Made by a program: the position numbers and the translations under genes. From Budorcas taxicolor (taxonomy: Eukaryota; Chordata; Mammalia; Artiodactyla; Bovidae): a stretch of DNA of 64,000 nt. Location of the stretch: assembly GCF_023091745.1 (NCBI RefSeq), contig NC_068913.1, positions 38,880,501-38,944,500 of the forward strand, read 5' to 3'. Shown piece by piece: positions 23,010 to 35,389 of this stretch (position 1 is its first letter; each line of letters starts with the position of its first letter). The notes under the pieces were generated by a model that saw nothing but the letters and a program-made list of their open reading frames with translations, made no database searches and was not told the DNA's origin.

Positions 23010-23165
23010 TTTAGAGGTAGCTGGAACTTGAGAAATTACTTACTCCAGTCTGTCTTTTACACAAATGAAGGCATTGAAGTAGAGAAAGAGTAGAGGCAGC
23101 ATAATAACTAAGTGGCAGAGCTAAGGCTGAAACCCATACCTTCTGACTCTTCGTAACATTCATTT
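23010..23165 (+). mobile_element. MIR SINE relic
   Basis: ACTCCAGTCTGTCTTTTACAC, ACTAAGTGGCAGAGCTAAGG, CTGAAACCCATACCTTCTGAC follow the MIR core order (ACAGATGAGGAAACTGAG.., AGTAAGTGGCAGAGCC.., GAACCCAGG.. TCTGACTCC). Diverged, ancient and non-coding. Confidence 0.65.
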
Positions 23166-24450
23166 TATGGAGAGCTTCAAGTAATAGATGTCTAAAAATA
23201 CTTGATGAATGTAATATTAAACTAATGATGGAAATAAAATATCTTTTATAAACAGGATAATTGAAATTTTCAAGATATAGTCTCCTAAGAAAAAGTTAGG
23301 TCTAAAATACCATTTATATTACATTGAGATTACCATTAAGATAATTGAGTAATTTCTATTCACATGTATTTGCTGAATGAAAATCTGGGCATTAAGAATT
23401 CCCCATATATTTCTACCTTAATAGTGTCAGAAGCCTGGCAATAAATAGTCAATTCATTATAGTCACTTAAATATATATATATATTCCATACATATATATA
23501 TGGAACATGTGATGGTGTGCAATTTTATAGCCATATGGGAATTGGTAATTTTATGCTATATTTAGAAATCATCATGTTATTACCAGAAATGTTATTTTTT
23601 GCTGTCTGTAATTTTAACTTATAATCAATGAGTTTTTGGATTTTTATAAAGTAATAGAGATAATATTTTTATACTAACTACTATTAATCTTTCATAGTAA
23701 TCATATATTTGCCTTTATTTCCTTTGGAAAAGAATATACTGAAAGTTGTTGCTTTGGTAAGTGATAATAATATAGATCAAAATTTACTTTTACCTGACAT
23801 TTATAAAGCTTAACACTAATTTCCAACTTACAAATGTTAAGATCCAAGATTACATATTTGGAATTTTTTTTAATATGAATGCCATATCCTTTGCATAAAA
23901 AGGACTTTTTTTAAAGCAGCTATTTTCTTTAGATTCAATAGACCCTAAAGTTGCCAGATCTAATCATAAGCTATAGAAGTGTTTGTATATAAACTTAATA
24001 ATGTACAAGTGAATTCTCTCTAAATGTGCATACACACATGTAAATATATATTATATAAATTTTGACCTCTAAAATTATGGAGCTACCAGATTTATTGAGA
24101 AACTCCATTTTATAAAATTGACTTTTAACGTGTTCTTTTTTGTTTCCAGAATTTCATAGTGATCACTGCTATGAAATGAGGGTCAAGAAAGTATGAGTTT
24201 TAGGAGAAGTTTCTCTAAAATGAATTAATGCTTAAGATGATTATATCAGCCTTTGTACTGATATGTATATATATTTTTTCTTTGTATGTATACACATGCA
24301 CATATATATGTACATATATAGAGATCTTTTTTTAAAAAACATTGTTTAAATTAATTTGGTTCTTGATCTCGAGTATCTGAATGTATGACATATTTCTTTT
24401 CCAGTCTTTACTCAAAAGACTTTTCAAATATTAAGGTATCACATTAAAGA
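23166..24450. other. AT-rich spacer
   Basis: AT-rich with short TA runs. Near 23470-23505, TTCCATACATATATATATGGAA forms an imperfect inverted repeat. No gene is recognised. Confidence 0.45.
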
Positions 24451-24460
24451 ATCAGGTTTT

Positions 24461-24601
24461 CTCATTTGTCTGTTTTTTGGCCATGCAACCACCTGGCATG
24501 TAGGATCTTAGTTTCCCAACCAAGGATCAGAAATTGAACCTGTGCCCCTTTCAGTGGAAGCACAGAGTCTTAACCACTGAACTGCCAGAGAAATCCCAGG
24601 G
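24461..24601 (-). mobile_element. CHR-type SINE, antisense
   Basis: TTTTTTGGCCATGCAACC, GCATGTAGGATCTTAGTTTCC, ACCTGTGCCCCTTTCAG and TCTTAACCACTGAACTGCCAG are the complement of the tRNA-like part of a CHR SINE. A perfect 10-bp duplication, ATCAGGTTTT, lies at 24451-24460 and 24602-24611. Confidence 0.9.
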
Positions 24602-24611
24602 ATCAGGTTTT

Positions 24612-26433
24612 AATGGAAAGAATCAGTTACATGTGTTAATGTCTCAGAATGAGACTAATTTCTCTTCCATACTAAATACATTTCATAAATATTTCATTAA
24701 GAATTTTTAAATATTATATTAACTTGTAAATATTTCAACTTATGACCGATTTTGTTTTATTTTTGTATTTTATTTATTTTGTATTTAATTTTGTTTTACA
24801 ATTTACCTGCGAGCTAACACTCCAGCACCAAAAAGTATGGGAATTCAAGTAACAAATACCACACATAGCTCACCTCTTGAATTTCTGTTTGGATGATATG
24901 TGTATCTTAGACTTTCAGGCAACCAAATTATTTGCTTTAATGAAGAGGAATTGAGACTATTTTTTACAATAGTAGCAAAGATTTCACCCTGTGAGCCACA
25001 GTTATGCTTAACGCAAAACACACCACTCATCATCTCTCTAACTCCTTAATGTTTCTTCAAAATGTTTACTTTAGGTAAAGAAAGCTTCTTAAATATTTCT
25101 GGCACTAACCATTTAAACAAAGAGTAAACACAGTACACTGTGGAATGAATATTACAGACACAGAATCATCATTTCAACAAACAGACTAGCACAAAGTTAA
25201 GGCTAACCAACTTTTTTAACCCTACACTAAAACTGAGAAGTAAACTACCAGGAGATAAAGAGCAATCAAGATAAAAAGATCAAAATGGCTTACTCAAGTA
25301 GATTTCTCAAAGTCTTTCTCTGTTACACTTTCTTTATTGTACTTGCTCCATAACACTGAACAGGACTAAATAGATGTAATCCCTTGTGTGAATCTTATTT
25401 ACCTAAAAACTCAAAATGCTTTTAGATATCTACCTGCCCTTGGTTGAAAATAAAACAGCCTCATTGGTTGTTTAGCATATATTTCGCAGTTTTAAGCTGT
25501 TCCGCTGGTTTTCTTTAAAGCTTCTTCAGCTTCATTTTTTAAAAAGTACTCCCTTGTTTTAATTGAAGCTGATTTGAACAAAACTCTGCAATTTTGCAGC
25601 TGGTGTTCTAAATAACCTTGGGGCAGTCATATAATATACTTCTGTGATTCCATTTCTCTTAACTACTTAAAGAGGGAAAATTAATCCATATGTCATAGAG
25701 GGGTTATACAGGCTCCATAAATATTATTAAGATTTACATGATGGAAGACTTTTTTTTATATGTGCATCTTTTATAAAACAAAAGTAAAATCTTATTTAGT
25801 AGTTCCTCAAATCTCCAATCAGCTTTAAGAAAAATGTTACTGATCACTAACAATGTTGAGATATACTTTGTGTTCTTAGGAGAAAGGGCTTATTGGTTAC
25901 ATAATTAGTAAAGAAAAAATTTTTATAAATTTTAATATATAAAATAAAATAGTAAATAAAATAAAATAATTTAATTTATAAAATAAAATAGTAAAGAAAA
26001 AAAAATTCCCTCCCCCCCAAAAAAAACTCCCAAAACTCCACATAACTGAATAAGAGTGAGATAGATAATGTTACTTTATTTGAGAAAGCGGGAACTGGGG
26101 AAGGGGAAAAATAACAAGTTAGAGCAACTTATCCATCCTAGTTTGCTAGAAGGGTAGGAAACAGAATTTACACCAAAACTTGTTTTTTAGCATGGGCAAG
26201 TGGGAGACAGAAACAAACATGTGAAGTGCAAGAATGTAACTATTTTCTCTCCTGTGGTAAAATGATGAGCTTCAGTGTTTGTGTTGAGATGAATTTATGA
26301 TGCTCAGTAAATCTGCTAAAAACAAAACATGATCTAAGAAAAATAATGGGATAAAGAATGGAAGTGCTTCAAACCTAGTTTCAGTTCTCTATGTACTACT
26401 TTTTGACCTGGGAATGTTATTTAACAATCCTAT
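24612..26433. other. AT-rich spacer
   Basis: No gene or clear repeat. Near 25925-26000 the words AATTTATAAAATAAAATAG repeat (low complexity), followed by C- and A-runs at about 26010-26030. Confidence 0.45.
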
Positions 26434-26815
26434 GCCAAAGAATTGATGCTTTTGAACTGTGGTGTTGGAGAAGACTCTTGAGAGTCCCTTGGACTGCAAG
26501 GAGATCCAACCAGTCCATCCTAAAGGAGATCAGTCCTGGGTGTTCATTGGGAAGACTGACGTTGAAGCTGAAACTCCAGTACTTTGGCCACCTGATGCAA
26601 AGAGCTGACTCATTTGAAAAGACCCTGATGCTGGGAAAGATTGAAGACAGGAGGAAAAGGAGACGACAAAGGATGAGATGGTTGGATGGCATCACCGACT
26701 CAATGGACTTGAGTTTGTGTAAACTCCAGGTGTTGGTGATGGAGAGGGAGGCCTGGCGTGCTGAGGGGTCAAAAGGAGTGGGACACGGCTGAGCGACTGA
26801 ACTGAACTGAACTGA
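26434..26815 (+). mobile_element. BovB LINE 3' end
   Basis: From the GCCAAAGAATTGATGCTTTTG region through GGATGGCATCACCGACTCAATG to the GACTGAACTGAACTGAACTGA tail. A 133-codon frame (26391-26792) preserves the C-terminal tail of the BovB protein (Trp- and Arg-rich, with CWRRLLRVPW), indicating moderate age. No EN or RT core is present. Confidence 0.95.
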
Positions 26816-27064
26816 TGCTTTAATTGCCTCACCTTTACACAGGTATGATAAACCTAAATTACAGCGCTCATTTTTTTCTTCCTGTGGATTAATGAAAATG
26901 CATTTAAGGTACAGAGCATTATGTCTCATAAAAGTTTGTTTAAAAATAGTACTTTTGACTCATTTGTAGCTAAGTAGACATTTCTAGGTTGGTACAAATC
27001 AGAATTATAAAGTAATTAGATGGATTCTACAACTTTAGGCTATTAAAGTGGTCTAGCACCACTT

Positions 27065-27346
27065 CGGAGAAGGCAATGGCACCCCACTCCAGTACTTTTG
27101 CCTGGAAAATCCCCTGGATGGAGGAGCCTGGTAGGCTGCAGTCCATGGGGTCGCTAAGAGTTGGACACGACTGGGCGACTTCACCTTCACTTTTCACTTT
27201 CCTGCATTGGAGAAGGAAATGGCAACCCACTCCAGTGTTCTTGCCTGGAGAATCCCAGGGATGGGGGAGCCTGGTGGGCTGCCGTCTATGGGGTCGCACA
27301 GAGTCGGACATAACTGAAGTGACTTAGCAGCAGCAGCAGCAGCAGC
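27065..27346 (+). mobile_element. Bov-A2 SINE
   Basis: Two Bov-A monomers joined by the CACTTTTCACTTTCCTGCATTG linker, ending in CTTAGCAG(CAG)n. Flanks AGCACCACTT (27055-27064) and AGCATCACTT (27347-27356) are a 10-bp target duplication with one change. Confidence 0.95.
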
Positions 27347-27394
27347 AGCATCACTTACTCACACCTTGTGAAAAGAAAGAGAAGCAAATTCACA

Positions 27395-27562
27395 TGGGCT
27401 CAGAGGGGCAGCAGGAGCTTCTCTGGTACAGGAACCCAAGTTTGATCCCTGGGTCAGGAAGATCCCTTGGAGAAGGGAATGGCAACTCCAGTATTCTTGC
27501 CTGGAGAATTCCATGGACAGAGGAGTCTGGCTGTCTACAGTCCATGGAGTTGCAAAAAACTA
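27395..27562 (+). mobile_element. Bov-tA SINE, partial
   Basis: AAGTTTGATCCCTGGGTCAGG, the body with a deletion in GGCAACTCCAG, and TCCATGGAGTTGCAAAAAAC identify it. It leads straight into a (CA)n run, the usual microsatellite-seeding tail. Confidence 0.9.
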
Positions 27563-27579
27563 ACACACACACACACACA

Positions 27580-27621
<42 letters not shown>
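27563..27621 (+). repeat. (CA)n microsatellite
   Basis: About 59 bp of AC/CA repeat with one interruption (CT at about 27580), at the 3' end of the SINE. Long enough to be polymorphic. Confidence 0.98.
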
Positions 27622-27624
<3 letters not shown>

Positions 27625-28584
27625 GCAGCAACCCAGAGCTCTTCATGGCCAACTGCAACTAGTGTCCAGAATGAAGGGCCTGCTCAGTGCATGTCTCTCT
27701 GCTAATTGAACTGTGAGAAGCCCAGGGCCAGAGAATTTATAGCTTGGGTTTTAGTACTTATTTCATTCTCCAAACCTCTGTGGAGGTGAAAACATACTGT
27801 TACTTTCAGAATGTATTCTTGCCAAGTATTTAAATTCAGCCATATTATAAAATATATTCATAGAAAAATCACTTAATGAAAGTTCAACAAGATGTTAACC
27901 AAAATCATGACTAATTATGATTTTTATATATTGTACAATTTTTTTTCAAAGAGGTCTTTAAAAAATAACTATCAAATTATAGCACATTTTACAGAACAAA
28001 TTATAGCACACTCTCATTGATATAACAGTTCTACTTGAAATTTATCATAGGGAAATATTCAAAGCGTATATATACCTATTGACACATAAAAATAAATAGC
28101 AGAAAGAAGCAGTTGTTCAATAGATGATGTTGACTGCTATCAGTGTATAATGATTAGCATTAAGATGATTTCTTAAATGAATGAGGGTACATATATATAA
28201 AATGTGCACACAATAAAATATGCAACTATTAAAAAATAAAGATAACTAATATAGTCATTGAAAACATACACAATATATTTTAAGACAAAAAGGAATAGTA
28301 GAAAAGCACATTTTGTGTGCTGTATAATCCCAATTTATTATAATTATATATATATTTTATAAGAAGTTTGTACTTAGAAACGCAAAAACATGTATTTTAG
28401 ATTTCTCAGGGTGATGAGTTTATAGGTTTTCTTAATTTTTAAGTAGCTCTCTGATTTTTGTTTTTCATTAAGCACAAATGATTTTCTACTTGGAAAAAAT
28501 TAAAATTAAAAAAACAATTTATAAATCAAGCAATATTTAAAACAGACCAATTTTTAAAATTTTAAAATCAAGAACTTGAGATAA
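27622..28584. other. AT-rich spacer
   Basis: No recognised feature beyond A/T-rich low complexity. Confidence 0.45.
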
Positions 28585-28710
28585 TAGGATTTTAGATAGC
28601 TAATCAAAACTCTTTATTTTTCAGATAAACTGAAGCCTAAAGATGTAAAATTATCATAGTTATGCAGCTCATTAAGTATGCAATGCATGCCAATCCTGTG
28701 ATTCTATAAT
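28585..28710 (+). mobile_element. MIR-like relic
   Basis: TCAGATAAACTGAAGCCTAAAG, then AGTTATGCAGCTCATTAAG and CAATCCTGTGATTCT follow the MIR core order loosely. A chance resemblance cannot be excluded. Confidence 0.4.
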
Positions 28711-28764
28711 GCTTTTAAGTCTGTTTTCTTCATTCCAAATAATTAGGTATATGTACACATGCTT

Positions 28765-29041
28765 CGGAGAAGGCACTGGCAACCCACTCCAGTACTCTTG
28801 CCTGGAAACTCGCATGGATGGAGGAGCCTGGTGGGCTGCAGTCCGTGGGGTCGCTAAGAGTCGGACACGACTGAGCGACTTCCCTTTCACTTTTAACTTT
28901 CATGCATTGGAGAAGAAAATGGCAATCCACTCCAGTGTTCTTGCCTGGAGACTCCGAGGGACGGAGGAGCCTGATGGGCTGCCGTCTATGGGGATCGCAG
29001 AGAGTCGGACACGACTGAAGCGACTTAGCAGCAGCAGCAGC
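28765..29041 (+). mobile_element. Bov-A2 SINE
   Basis: Both monomers and the linker CTTTTAACTTTCATGCATTGG are complete, ending in (CAG)n. Flanks ACACATGCTT (28755-28764) and ACACACGCTT (29042-29051) are the target duplication with one change. Confidence 0.95.
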
Positions 29042-29053
29042 ACACACGCTTAT

Positions 29054-30811
29054 ATTATTTATATGCTGAAAGATTACACCACAATTTTGTGCAACACCAT
29101 AATCTGATTCAAAGACCTGGCTATGCCAAGTCTGTAATATGGGGTTTTAGATAATGTACTCTTTTACCTCCTCTCCATTTCTCAACTTGTTTGCTTTCAT
29201 TTTAAAATATATATTGAAATAATGCCAGGATTATGTGATCACTGAGGTTATGAAAGTGCAGTCTTCACTATGATTTGTGGAGGAATCCTGGACCCTCTCC
29301 CCATGAGTCCCGAATGCCTTCAGCAGGCTGAGGTCTTCAAAATGGTGAAGAGCTCCCTGCAGCTTCACAGCCTAAGGTAAAGTGGAGGATCCACATTCCA
29401 TCCATTCCGCCCAAGGAGGAAGTTTCCAGGCCTGTAGTACAGCACAGAGGCGATTCCCACAGCCCTAGACCTTATCAGTCCAGGAACTCTGCCCCAGGAT
29501 TCCACCCAAGATCTCACCTCTGCACCTGCTCCTTTTCCACCACCCTTCTTCCTGAATCAGATAAAAACTCAGAGTTTAGTGAGCATGTTTCTCACAGCCA
29601 CTGAAGCAAATGAATATTCCTCACCCCATTTCTTATTTCAGGTGTGTCATGTCCCCAAATTTGAAATCAAGTAGTAGTAAAGTCAGAATGCTGGCATAAG
29701 GTCTAATTTCCTATTTTCTTAAAGAAGTCCTTGAGGTTTTTTTATAAAAATAGGCACTAATTCACACTATGGCTAAAAACTAGAATTTAAAATAATTCAA
29801 CAGCTAAAGCCAATTTAATTTTTATTTGAGAAAATATACAAACAGGCACTTATTCCTAACAAATCTATTTAAAATGCACAGATAAGCACATCCTAACACT
29901 CTATTGACTGAAAAAATAGAAAACTTCTAGAAATATAATTCTTTAGTTCGGTGACATGTTGTTGCAATATTACATAATCTTGTAGTATCAATAGGTACTC
30001 TACTGTTCTTAATGATGATCTTCAAAATGTCTGTAAAAGTATAAAACAATGATACAATTGTTTATAGTTTCGAAATGTTTTCATCAAATAGGAAATTCTA
30101 GCTAAAATAACCACCTTGGCTTTATATGTTTCCTCTTTTCTTCAAGATGCATGTACTTGCACTGAGTTTACTAATTATTAAAAAGGATGGCAAGGGACTA
30201 AACATTCTTCAGGGCCTTCTTGAAAAAGGAAATTGATGTTGTATAACACAGAGCTCTTACTAGGTAAGACATTCTAATGACTTTGTACCCCTGGACTTTC
30301 GGTCTCTAAAGACCCAAGAAGACTGGATTTTGAGCTGGAAATTTTTCTAATAGGAACCATAAAAATCATCCTTGAAAGATTTTTATTTCTCCTTTAGATG
30401 TTCATAATGCTTAGCAGAGTATGCAAATAATCACATTCACAGATTATAAAATAAAGGTGGACAATTATTGAATGAAATAATGACAATTGCACAGATTTGG
30501 TTTTCCAAGACAATAAAAATTGTAGAGCCTGGCATAATCACCTCCTTTAAATTGTAAAGAAGTAAAAAAATTATAAGCCTGCCTTTTTTAAATAGTAGAA
30601 ATTATTTTATAATATCTTTATATATTGTATATTAATAAACAACCCAACAATTAAGTATAAGGTCTAACTTTCTTTCCTCCTAGTGGTAGAAATTATAGAG
30701 CAAGATTCTATGCACAATTTTGTATTAAAGTATAACTATTTCTAAGAATATCATAATTTACTACCAACTGATAAATTACCACATTACATTTATAACATAA
30801 TGTTGTGTTTC
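29054..30811. other. Anonymous sequence with a GC-richer block
   Basis: No repeat recognised. Positions 29270-29570 are clearly richer in G and C than the surrounding AT-rich DNA and contain no long frame. It could be an unrecognised old repeat or a conserved non-coding element. The rest is AT-rich. Confidence 0.4.
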
Positions 30812-30814
30812 TTG

Positions 30815-31029
30815 TGCTGTGCTATACTTAGTCACTCAGTCATGTTTAACTCTTTGCAACCTCGGGGACTGTAGCCGACCAGGCTCCTCTGTCCAAGGGG
30901 ATTCTCCAGGTGGGAATATTGGAGTGGGTTGCCATGTCCTCCTCCAAGCGATCTTCCCAACCCAGGGATGGAATCCAGGTCTCCACATTGCTGGCGGATT
31001 CTTTACCATCTGAGCCACCAGGGAAAGCC
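30815..31029 (-). mobile_element. Bov-tA SINE, antisense
   Basis: Complement of a near-complete Bov-tA, from CTTAGTCACTCAGTCATG to CCATCTGAGCCACCAGGGAAAGCC. The edges are set by element homology because no clear target duplication is visible. Confidence 0.93.
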
Positions 31030-31114
31030 TAAGTTCTAAAGCTTTGGTTGTGAAACTGCTACGAATAATGATACCAATCATGAACATCCCTTCCACCACT
31101 GAAACCAGAGACAG

Positions 31115-31302
31115 TCATCTACCTGGTAGGCTGGTGCACGGGGATGACCCAGAGGGATGTTGCGGGGAGGGAGGTGGGAGGGGGGTTCATGTTTGGGATC
31201 GCATGTACACCCGTGGTGGATTCATGTCAATGTATGGCAAAACCAATACAGTATTGTAAAGTAAAATAAAGTAAAAATAAAAATTAAAAAAAAAAAAAAA
31301 GA
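31115..31302 (+). mobile_element. L1-BT 3' end with poly(A)
   Basis: GGCTGGTGCACGGGGATGACC, GGGAGGTGGGAGGGGGGTTC, GGATCGCATGTACACCCGTG and AAACCAATACAGTATTGTAAAG followed by an A-rich tail and 15 A are the bovine-type L1 3' end. The intact A-tail indicates a relatively young insertion. It is 5'-truncated and has no coding part. Confidence 0.92.
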
Positions 31303-31989
31303 AACACTGAGGGAAATGTGGAATTCTGAAATGTGGGATTCTTGCATCCCAAGGTTTCCATGCCCTCTTCAGGCAGCTATGATCTGGCTTCTGTGTCTAC
31401 AGAGAGTAATTGCACCAGGAAGCAAACCATTGACCAGACTCAACAGTCCCATTGTTGAAGCCAGTTTCTTATTTTACTTAGAGTTTGTATTTCAAGTGAG
31501 TTTCCCCTTCCTTATTAAAATTCTTCCCTTGGATCTTCTATACCTTACCTTTGGTTTATAGTTTATTTCCCCTGGACTTTTCTTTCTCTTTCTGAAGGTT
31601 AAATGTTACTGTTCTCTTGAGTTATCCCTAAGCTGACTTCTGTTTTGAATTATCTCTTGCTGAGTATTCATATCCATTCTCACAACTCTGAAATTCTAAT
31701 CTGCTGTTCTACCTGGAATCCACAGACTGTTTACAGCCAAACAAGTCTTTTCAGCCCATCCTTTCTGGCCTATTCAACGCATCCTATTTTCTGCCTCGTA
31801 TCTTTACCGTATGTCCCACAGGAACCTCAAATTCAACTTGCCTAGAATTCATTGCATCATTTTGCACTTCCCATTGTGCTTTCTATCTTATTTTTTTATG
31901 CCAATGTGCACCCACAATCCAGGCAAGAAAACCTGGAGATGATTCCCCCTTTACTCTTCTCCAAATAATAACCAAGACTTTCTGTTTTC
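31303..31989. other. No firm feature
   Basis: Pyrimidine-rich on the plus strand. It may be the diverged beginning of the L2 that is clearer downstream. Confidence 0.35.
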
Positions 31990-32490
31990 ACCTTTTACAT
32001 GTTTGTACTTATGTCTGCTTTTCCCAAAAACCCCTTAAAATCATATATTCTTTTTCCTAGATCATTGTAGCCATCTTCTAATACCAATTCTCCCCTTCTC
32101 AAATACATTCTCCTCTAAGCTGCCAAAGTGATTTATATAAAACTTGAAACCAAACATATTGTGCCTCTGCTTCAAATCAAGAAAAGCCTCCTATTATATA
32201 GAGGATAAAGATTAAGCTTTTTGGCAGACTATCCAAGGCCTCCCTAATCTTAGCCTTTCCTGGATCTCCACCCTCATCCTTCCCTTCTTCCCCTTCCACC
32301 CTAAACCCGTCTGCTCATCCCACTCCCTTGGCCTAGACTGGCCCCAGCCTCCAGCCTTTCATCTTTTAGAAAAGTTCCTACTTGCCTTTAAGTTCAAAAA
32401 GGTCTTATGTCCACTTGAAAACCTCTGATCCATCCCCCACTTCCTTTGCAGGCAGGGATTGATATCCTTAGCAATCAATAAATTTTATTA
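31990..32490 (+). mobile_element. L2 LINE remnant
   Basis: CTAAGCTGCCAAAGTGATTTA, GAGGATAAAGATTAAGC, CTATCCAAGGCCTCCCTAATC, CAGCCTTTCATCTTTTAG and TTTGCAGGCAGGGATTG follow the order of the L2 3' region. Highly diverged and non-coding. Confidence 0.65.
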
Positions 32491-32674
32491 TTATCTGTCA
32501 CTTTACTAAAATAAATGTATTCACATTCTTATTTCATTCCCTAACCCATCCAAATCTGGCTTTTACTACTTCATCCCACTGAAGCTAATAGGAAAAGCCA
32601 ACTGACAATTTTTAGACTTGTTAAAAATGGACTATCTGAAGCACCTGACCGTGTTGGCACCTTCACAATATATT

Positions 32675-32850
32675 CCTGTTACATGTGAATGCCAGCCGAG
32701 TTTCTTGCTTATTGTACAATTTTCAGCAAGTTATTTGACAGTTCTCTTATATTCCTCATCTATAAATTGAGTAATAATGGAATCCATGTGAAAGTTTGTA
32801 TAATGTATTAATACATGGAAACTGCTTATAACAGTTTCTGGCCCATTATT
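32675..32850 (-). mobile_element. MIR SINE relic, antisense
   Basis: TTCAGCAAGTTATTTGACAG, TTCCTCATCTATAAATTGAG, and TGTATTAATACATGGAAAC..TATAACAGTTTCTGGC are the complement of MIR in order. Confidence 0.65.
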
Positions 32851-35062
32851 ATTATCACTCAAAGTTGATATACTTGGTAAATGTGTCTGTAGAGGTTTAC
32901 AAGTTTATTTTTTCAGAATAAATGTGCTATCTTGAAGAACTGGCCCTGATGGAGATACAAAGCCAGACATACATTTGTCATTTATTAAGCCAGGATGCCT
33001 AAAGAATGACAATATAATAATGATTTTGAAATATAATACAATAATAGAGATAAACATATATGTCCCTAGTTTCTTCTCTAGATACAAGGAAATTCTTCCA
33101 TTTAATATATATATTTTCTTGCCTGTCTTAAATCATTTTATAGATAGATAACACAATAACTATGAAATCACATTTTTACACATAATAGCAAGTTTTCTTG
33201 GCCTTTACACTGCATTCCCAATTCATAAAATTTGCATGTTTTTCTCCCTAAAAAAGTATTTCTTTTAAGTATTATTTTTTTACTTTATAAAAAAAATCGC
33301 TTACATTGTCACAGAAATAGAAATCACTGAACCTCTACCTATACATATTGTTGTAGGTATTATATAATAAATAAAAAACAAAAGATCTTAATCATATAAT
33401 GAAAAGGCTATATGCTGTGTTTTAATCAAAAGCAATACTCCAGTAGCAGTGTTTGGTTAATTAAAAATTTTTTAGTCTTTTTGTTGTTGCTATTTTGTAC
33501 TTAATTGTTGAAGTGGAAAAGTTGTCTTCCTTTCCTTCTTGTAAATGAGTACTTCAGCTGATAAGATGCAAAGCACCAGCCTATCATCCCTTTGTCACCT
33601 CACCTGGACCTATGTCCCTTAGGTCCAACCCCTTTTTCGAGATCATTTCCTTTCCATATTGTCCAGGAAAGCATACCTGATCATTGTTTATTCTCACCAT
33701 GACTTTCTGCTTTTATGATTGACAATGTAAAGTAACTTCTGAGTCAGTGCCTTAAACTTCAAAAGTAATATATATTGTTAGGGTAGGAATCTTCAGACAC
33801 ACAATAGAAATGGGTATAATGGCAAGTCTTTCAGTGGGTAGCAAAGGTTATATTTTGGAAATGTAAGCTATGTGGTATCTCAGATTTGAACATATATAGA
33901 GGTAGACAAATCAATTTCTCTGTCTCCCCAACATGAAAATAATTTTGTTAATACAAAATGTTCTGTTATCTTTCATAGTAACAAGGAAAATATTAAAATT
34001 CTTTCATATTTGACTGAAAAATCATAAACAGTATAGTTTTTATGAGCAACCTCTACCTTTATGGAGAGATATTTCTAGAAACTGTTTAATGGGATAGATA
34101 TTCACAACATAGAGAACACATTCTGCTATTCAAACGTACTCCATCATCGGTAAGCTGGTAGGGTGGTAAAAGTGAAATCATTTTGATAGTAAGAGAATAA
34201 TAAAAGTAAAATATTAGCCAATAATAAATAGCAATAATTGTCCTAAAAATTCTTACTGGCCGTACAAATTCTATTTTATGATTAATTAGCACTGTAAAAA
34301 TTGTTTTGGGGTGCACTCACTCTTTTTTGCAATGAAGACCTATTTATATTATAAGTAGGTCTTATAAGACCTACTCAAAAGTGCAGGAATGAAGCATGCA
34401 AATGTTTACAGAAAATGAAATCACCTCCCTGAAGAATGCACTACCAGGTATTTTCCAAACTCCACAAATTGAAAATCTCAAACATGGGACTCTATCATGT
34501 AGAATTTTTATTTAAACAGGGAATGTCACATTTACTCATAAGATATCAAATAATGAAATAATTTGTATGACCAAAATTGCAGCTAGTAACATTCTTCTAC
34601 TTTTAAAAAAATTCTTAAAAAATATAATTTTATTATAGCCTATATTTTAAGGATTAAATATTATTTATAAAATGACTGCATAAAATTTTGCCAGTCATTT
34701 GATTAATATTAAAACTTTAAATATTGAAAATCAGTTCAATTCATTTTAAATGAATGGGATTCATACTCAAACTTTAAATCTCTATACTAATATATTTTAT
34801 TTAATTTTTTTAATGATGCAATGACTTATGGCCCAGATGTGTTTTGACTGCTAATGAAGAAAAATCTCTTTTATTCCAGGAATTTAAAAATATATCCTAA
34901 ACAGCCAAATCTTATAAGTACTCAAATACTGAGTGTTGAAAGACCTTGATTTATAGATAATTGGAAAACTATTCAGTTCTTCAATGTTTTAAAGAATCTA
35001 GATTTTCTGAAGTTAATATGGAGATGGAATATAGAAGAATCCCAGGAACTGGCCTCCACTAG
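32851..35062. other. AT-rich spacer
   Basis: No gene or dated repeat apart from the palindrome at 34354-34375. A pyrimidine-rich patch lies near 33600-33700. Confidence 0.45.
34354..34375. repeat. Perfect 22-bp palindrome
   Basis: AGTAGGTCTTA followed by TAAGACCTACT is perfectly self-complementary with no loop. A third copy of the arm, AAGACCTA, lies at 34336-34343, so alternative hairpins are possible. Confidence 0.95.
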
Positions 35063-35073
35063 GGACTCTGGCT

Positions 35074-35389
35074 GGGCTCCCCTGGTTGCTCAGCTGGTAA
35101 AGAATCTGCCTGCAATGCAAGACACCCTGGTTCACTTCCTAGGTCAGGAAGATCCCCTGGAGAAGGGATAAGCTACCCAGTCCAGTATTCATGGGCTTCC
35201 CTGGTGGTTCAGACAGTAAAGAATCCACCTGCAATGTGGGAGACCTAGGTTCAATTCCTGGGTTGGGAAGATCCCCTGGAGGAGGGCTTGGCAAACCACT
35301 CCAGTATTCTTGCCTGGAGAATCCACGTGGACAGAGGAGCCTGTTGGGCTACAGTCCACGGGATGGCAAAGAATCAGACATAACTAAGC
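35074..35389 (+). mobile_element. Compound Bov-tA dimer (two heads, one insertion)
   Basis: The first unit runs from GGGCTCCCCTGGTTGCTCAG to CCAGTATTCA, where a second complete Bov-tA (GGGCTTCCCTGGTGGTTCAG to CATAACTAAGC) begins. The first unit lacks its 3' half. One target duplication, ACTCTGGCTGG (35065-35075) and ACTCTGGCTAG (35390-35400), surrounds the pair, so the dimer inserted as one unit. The left unit has GGGATAAGCTACCCA instead of the usual GGCAACCCA. The copy at 43.1-43.3 kb has the same junction. Confidence 0.9.

Noticed and set aside
26417..26929. 170-codon minus frame, and similar antisense frames at 40619-41035, 44406-44960 and 46904-47458
   Set aside because: All are the antisense of BovB 3' ends and resemble each other only because the elements do.
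27390..27709. Open frames encoding Thr-His or Val-Cys repeats
   Set aside because: They are translations of the (CA)n microsatellite, not proteins.
31100..31312. Target duplication GAAACCAGAGAC / GAAACACTGAGG for the L1-BT 3' end
   Set aside because: Too many differences and unclear 5' edge. Left unclaimed.
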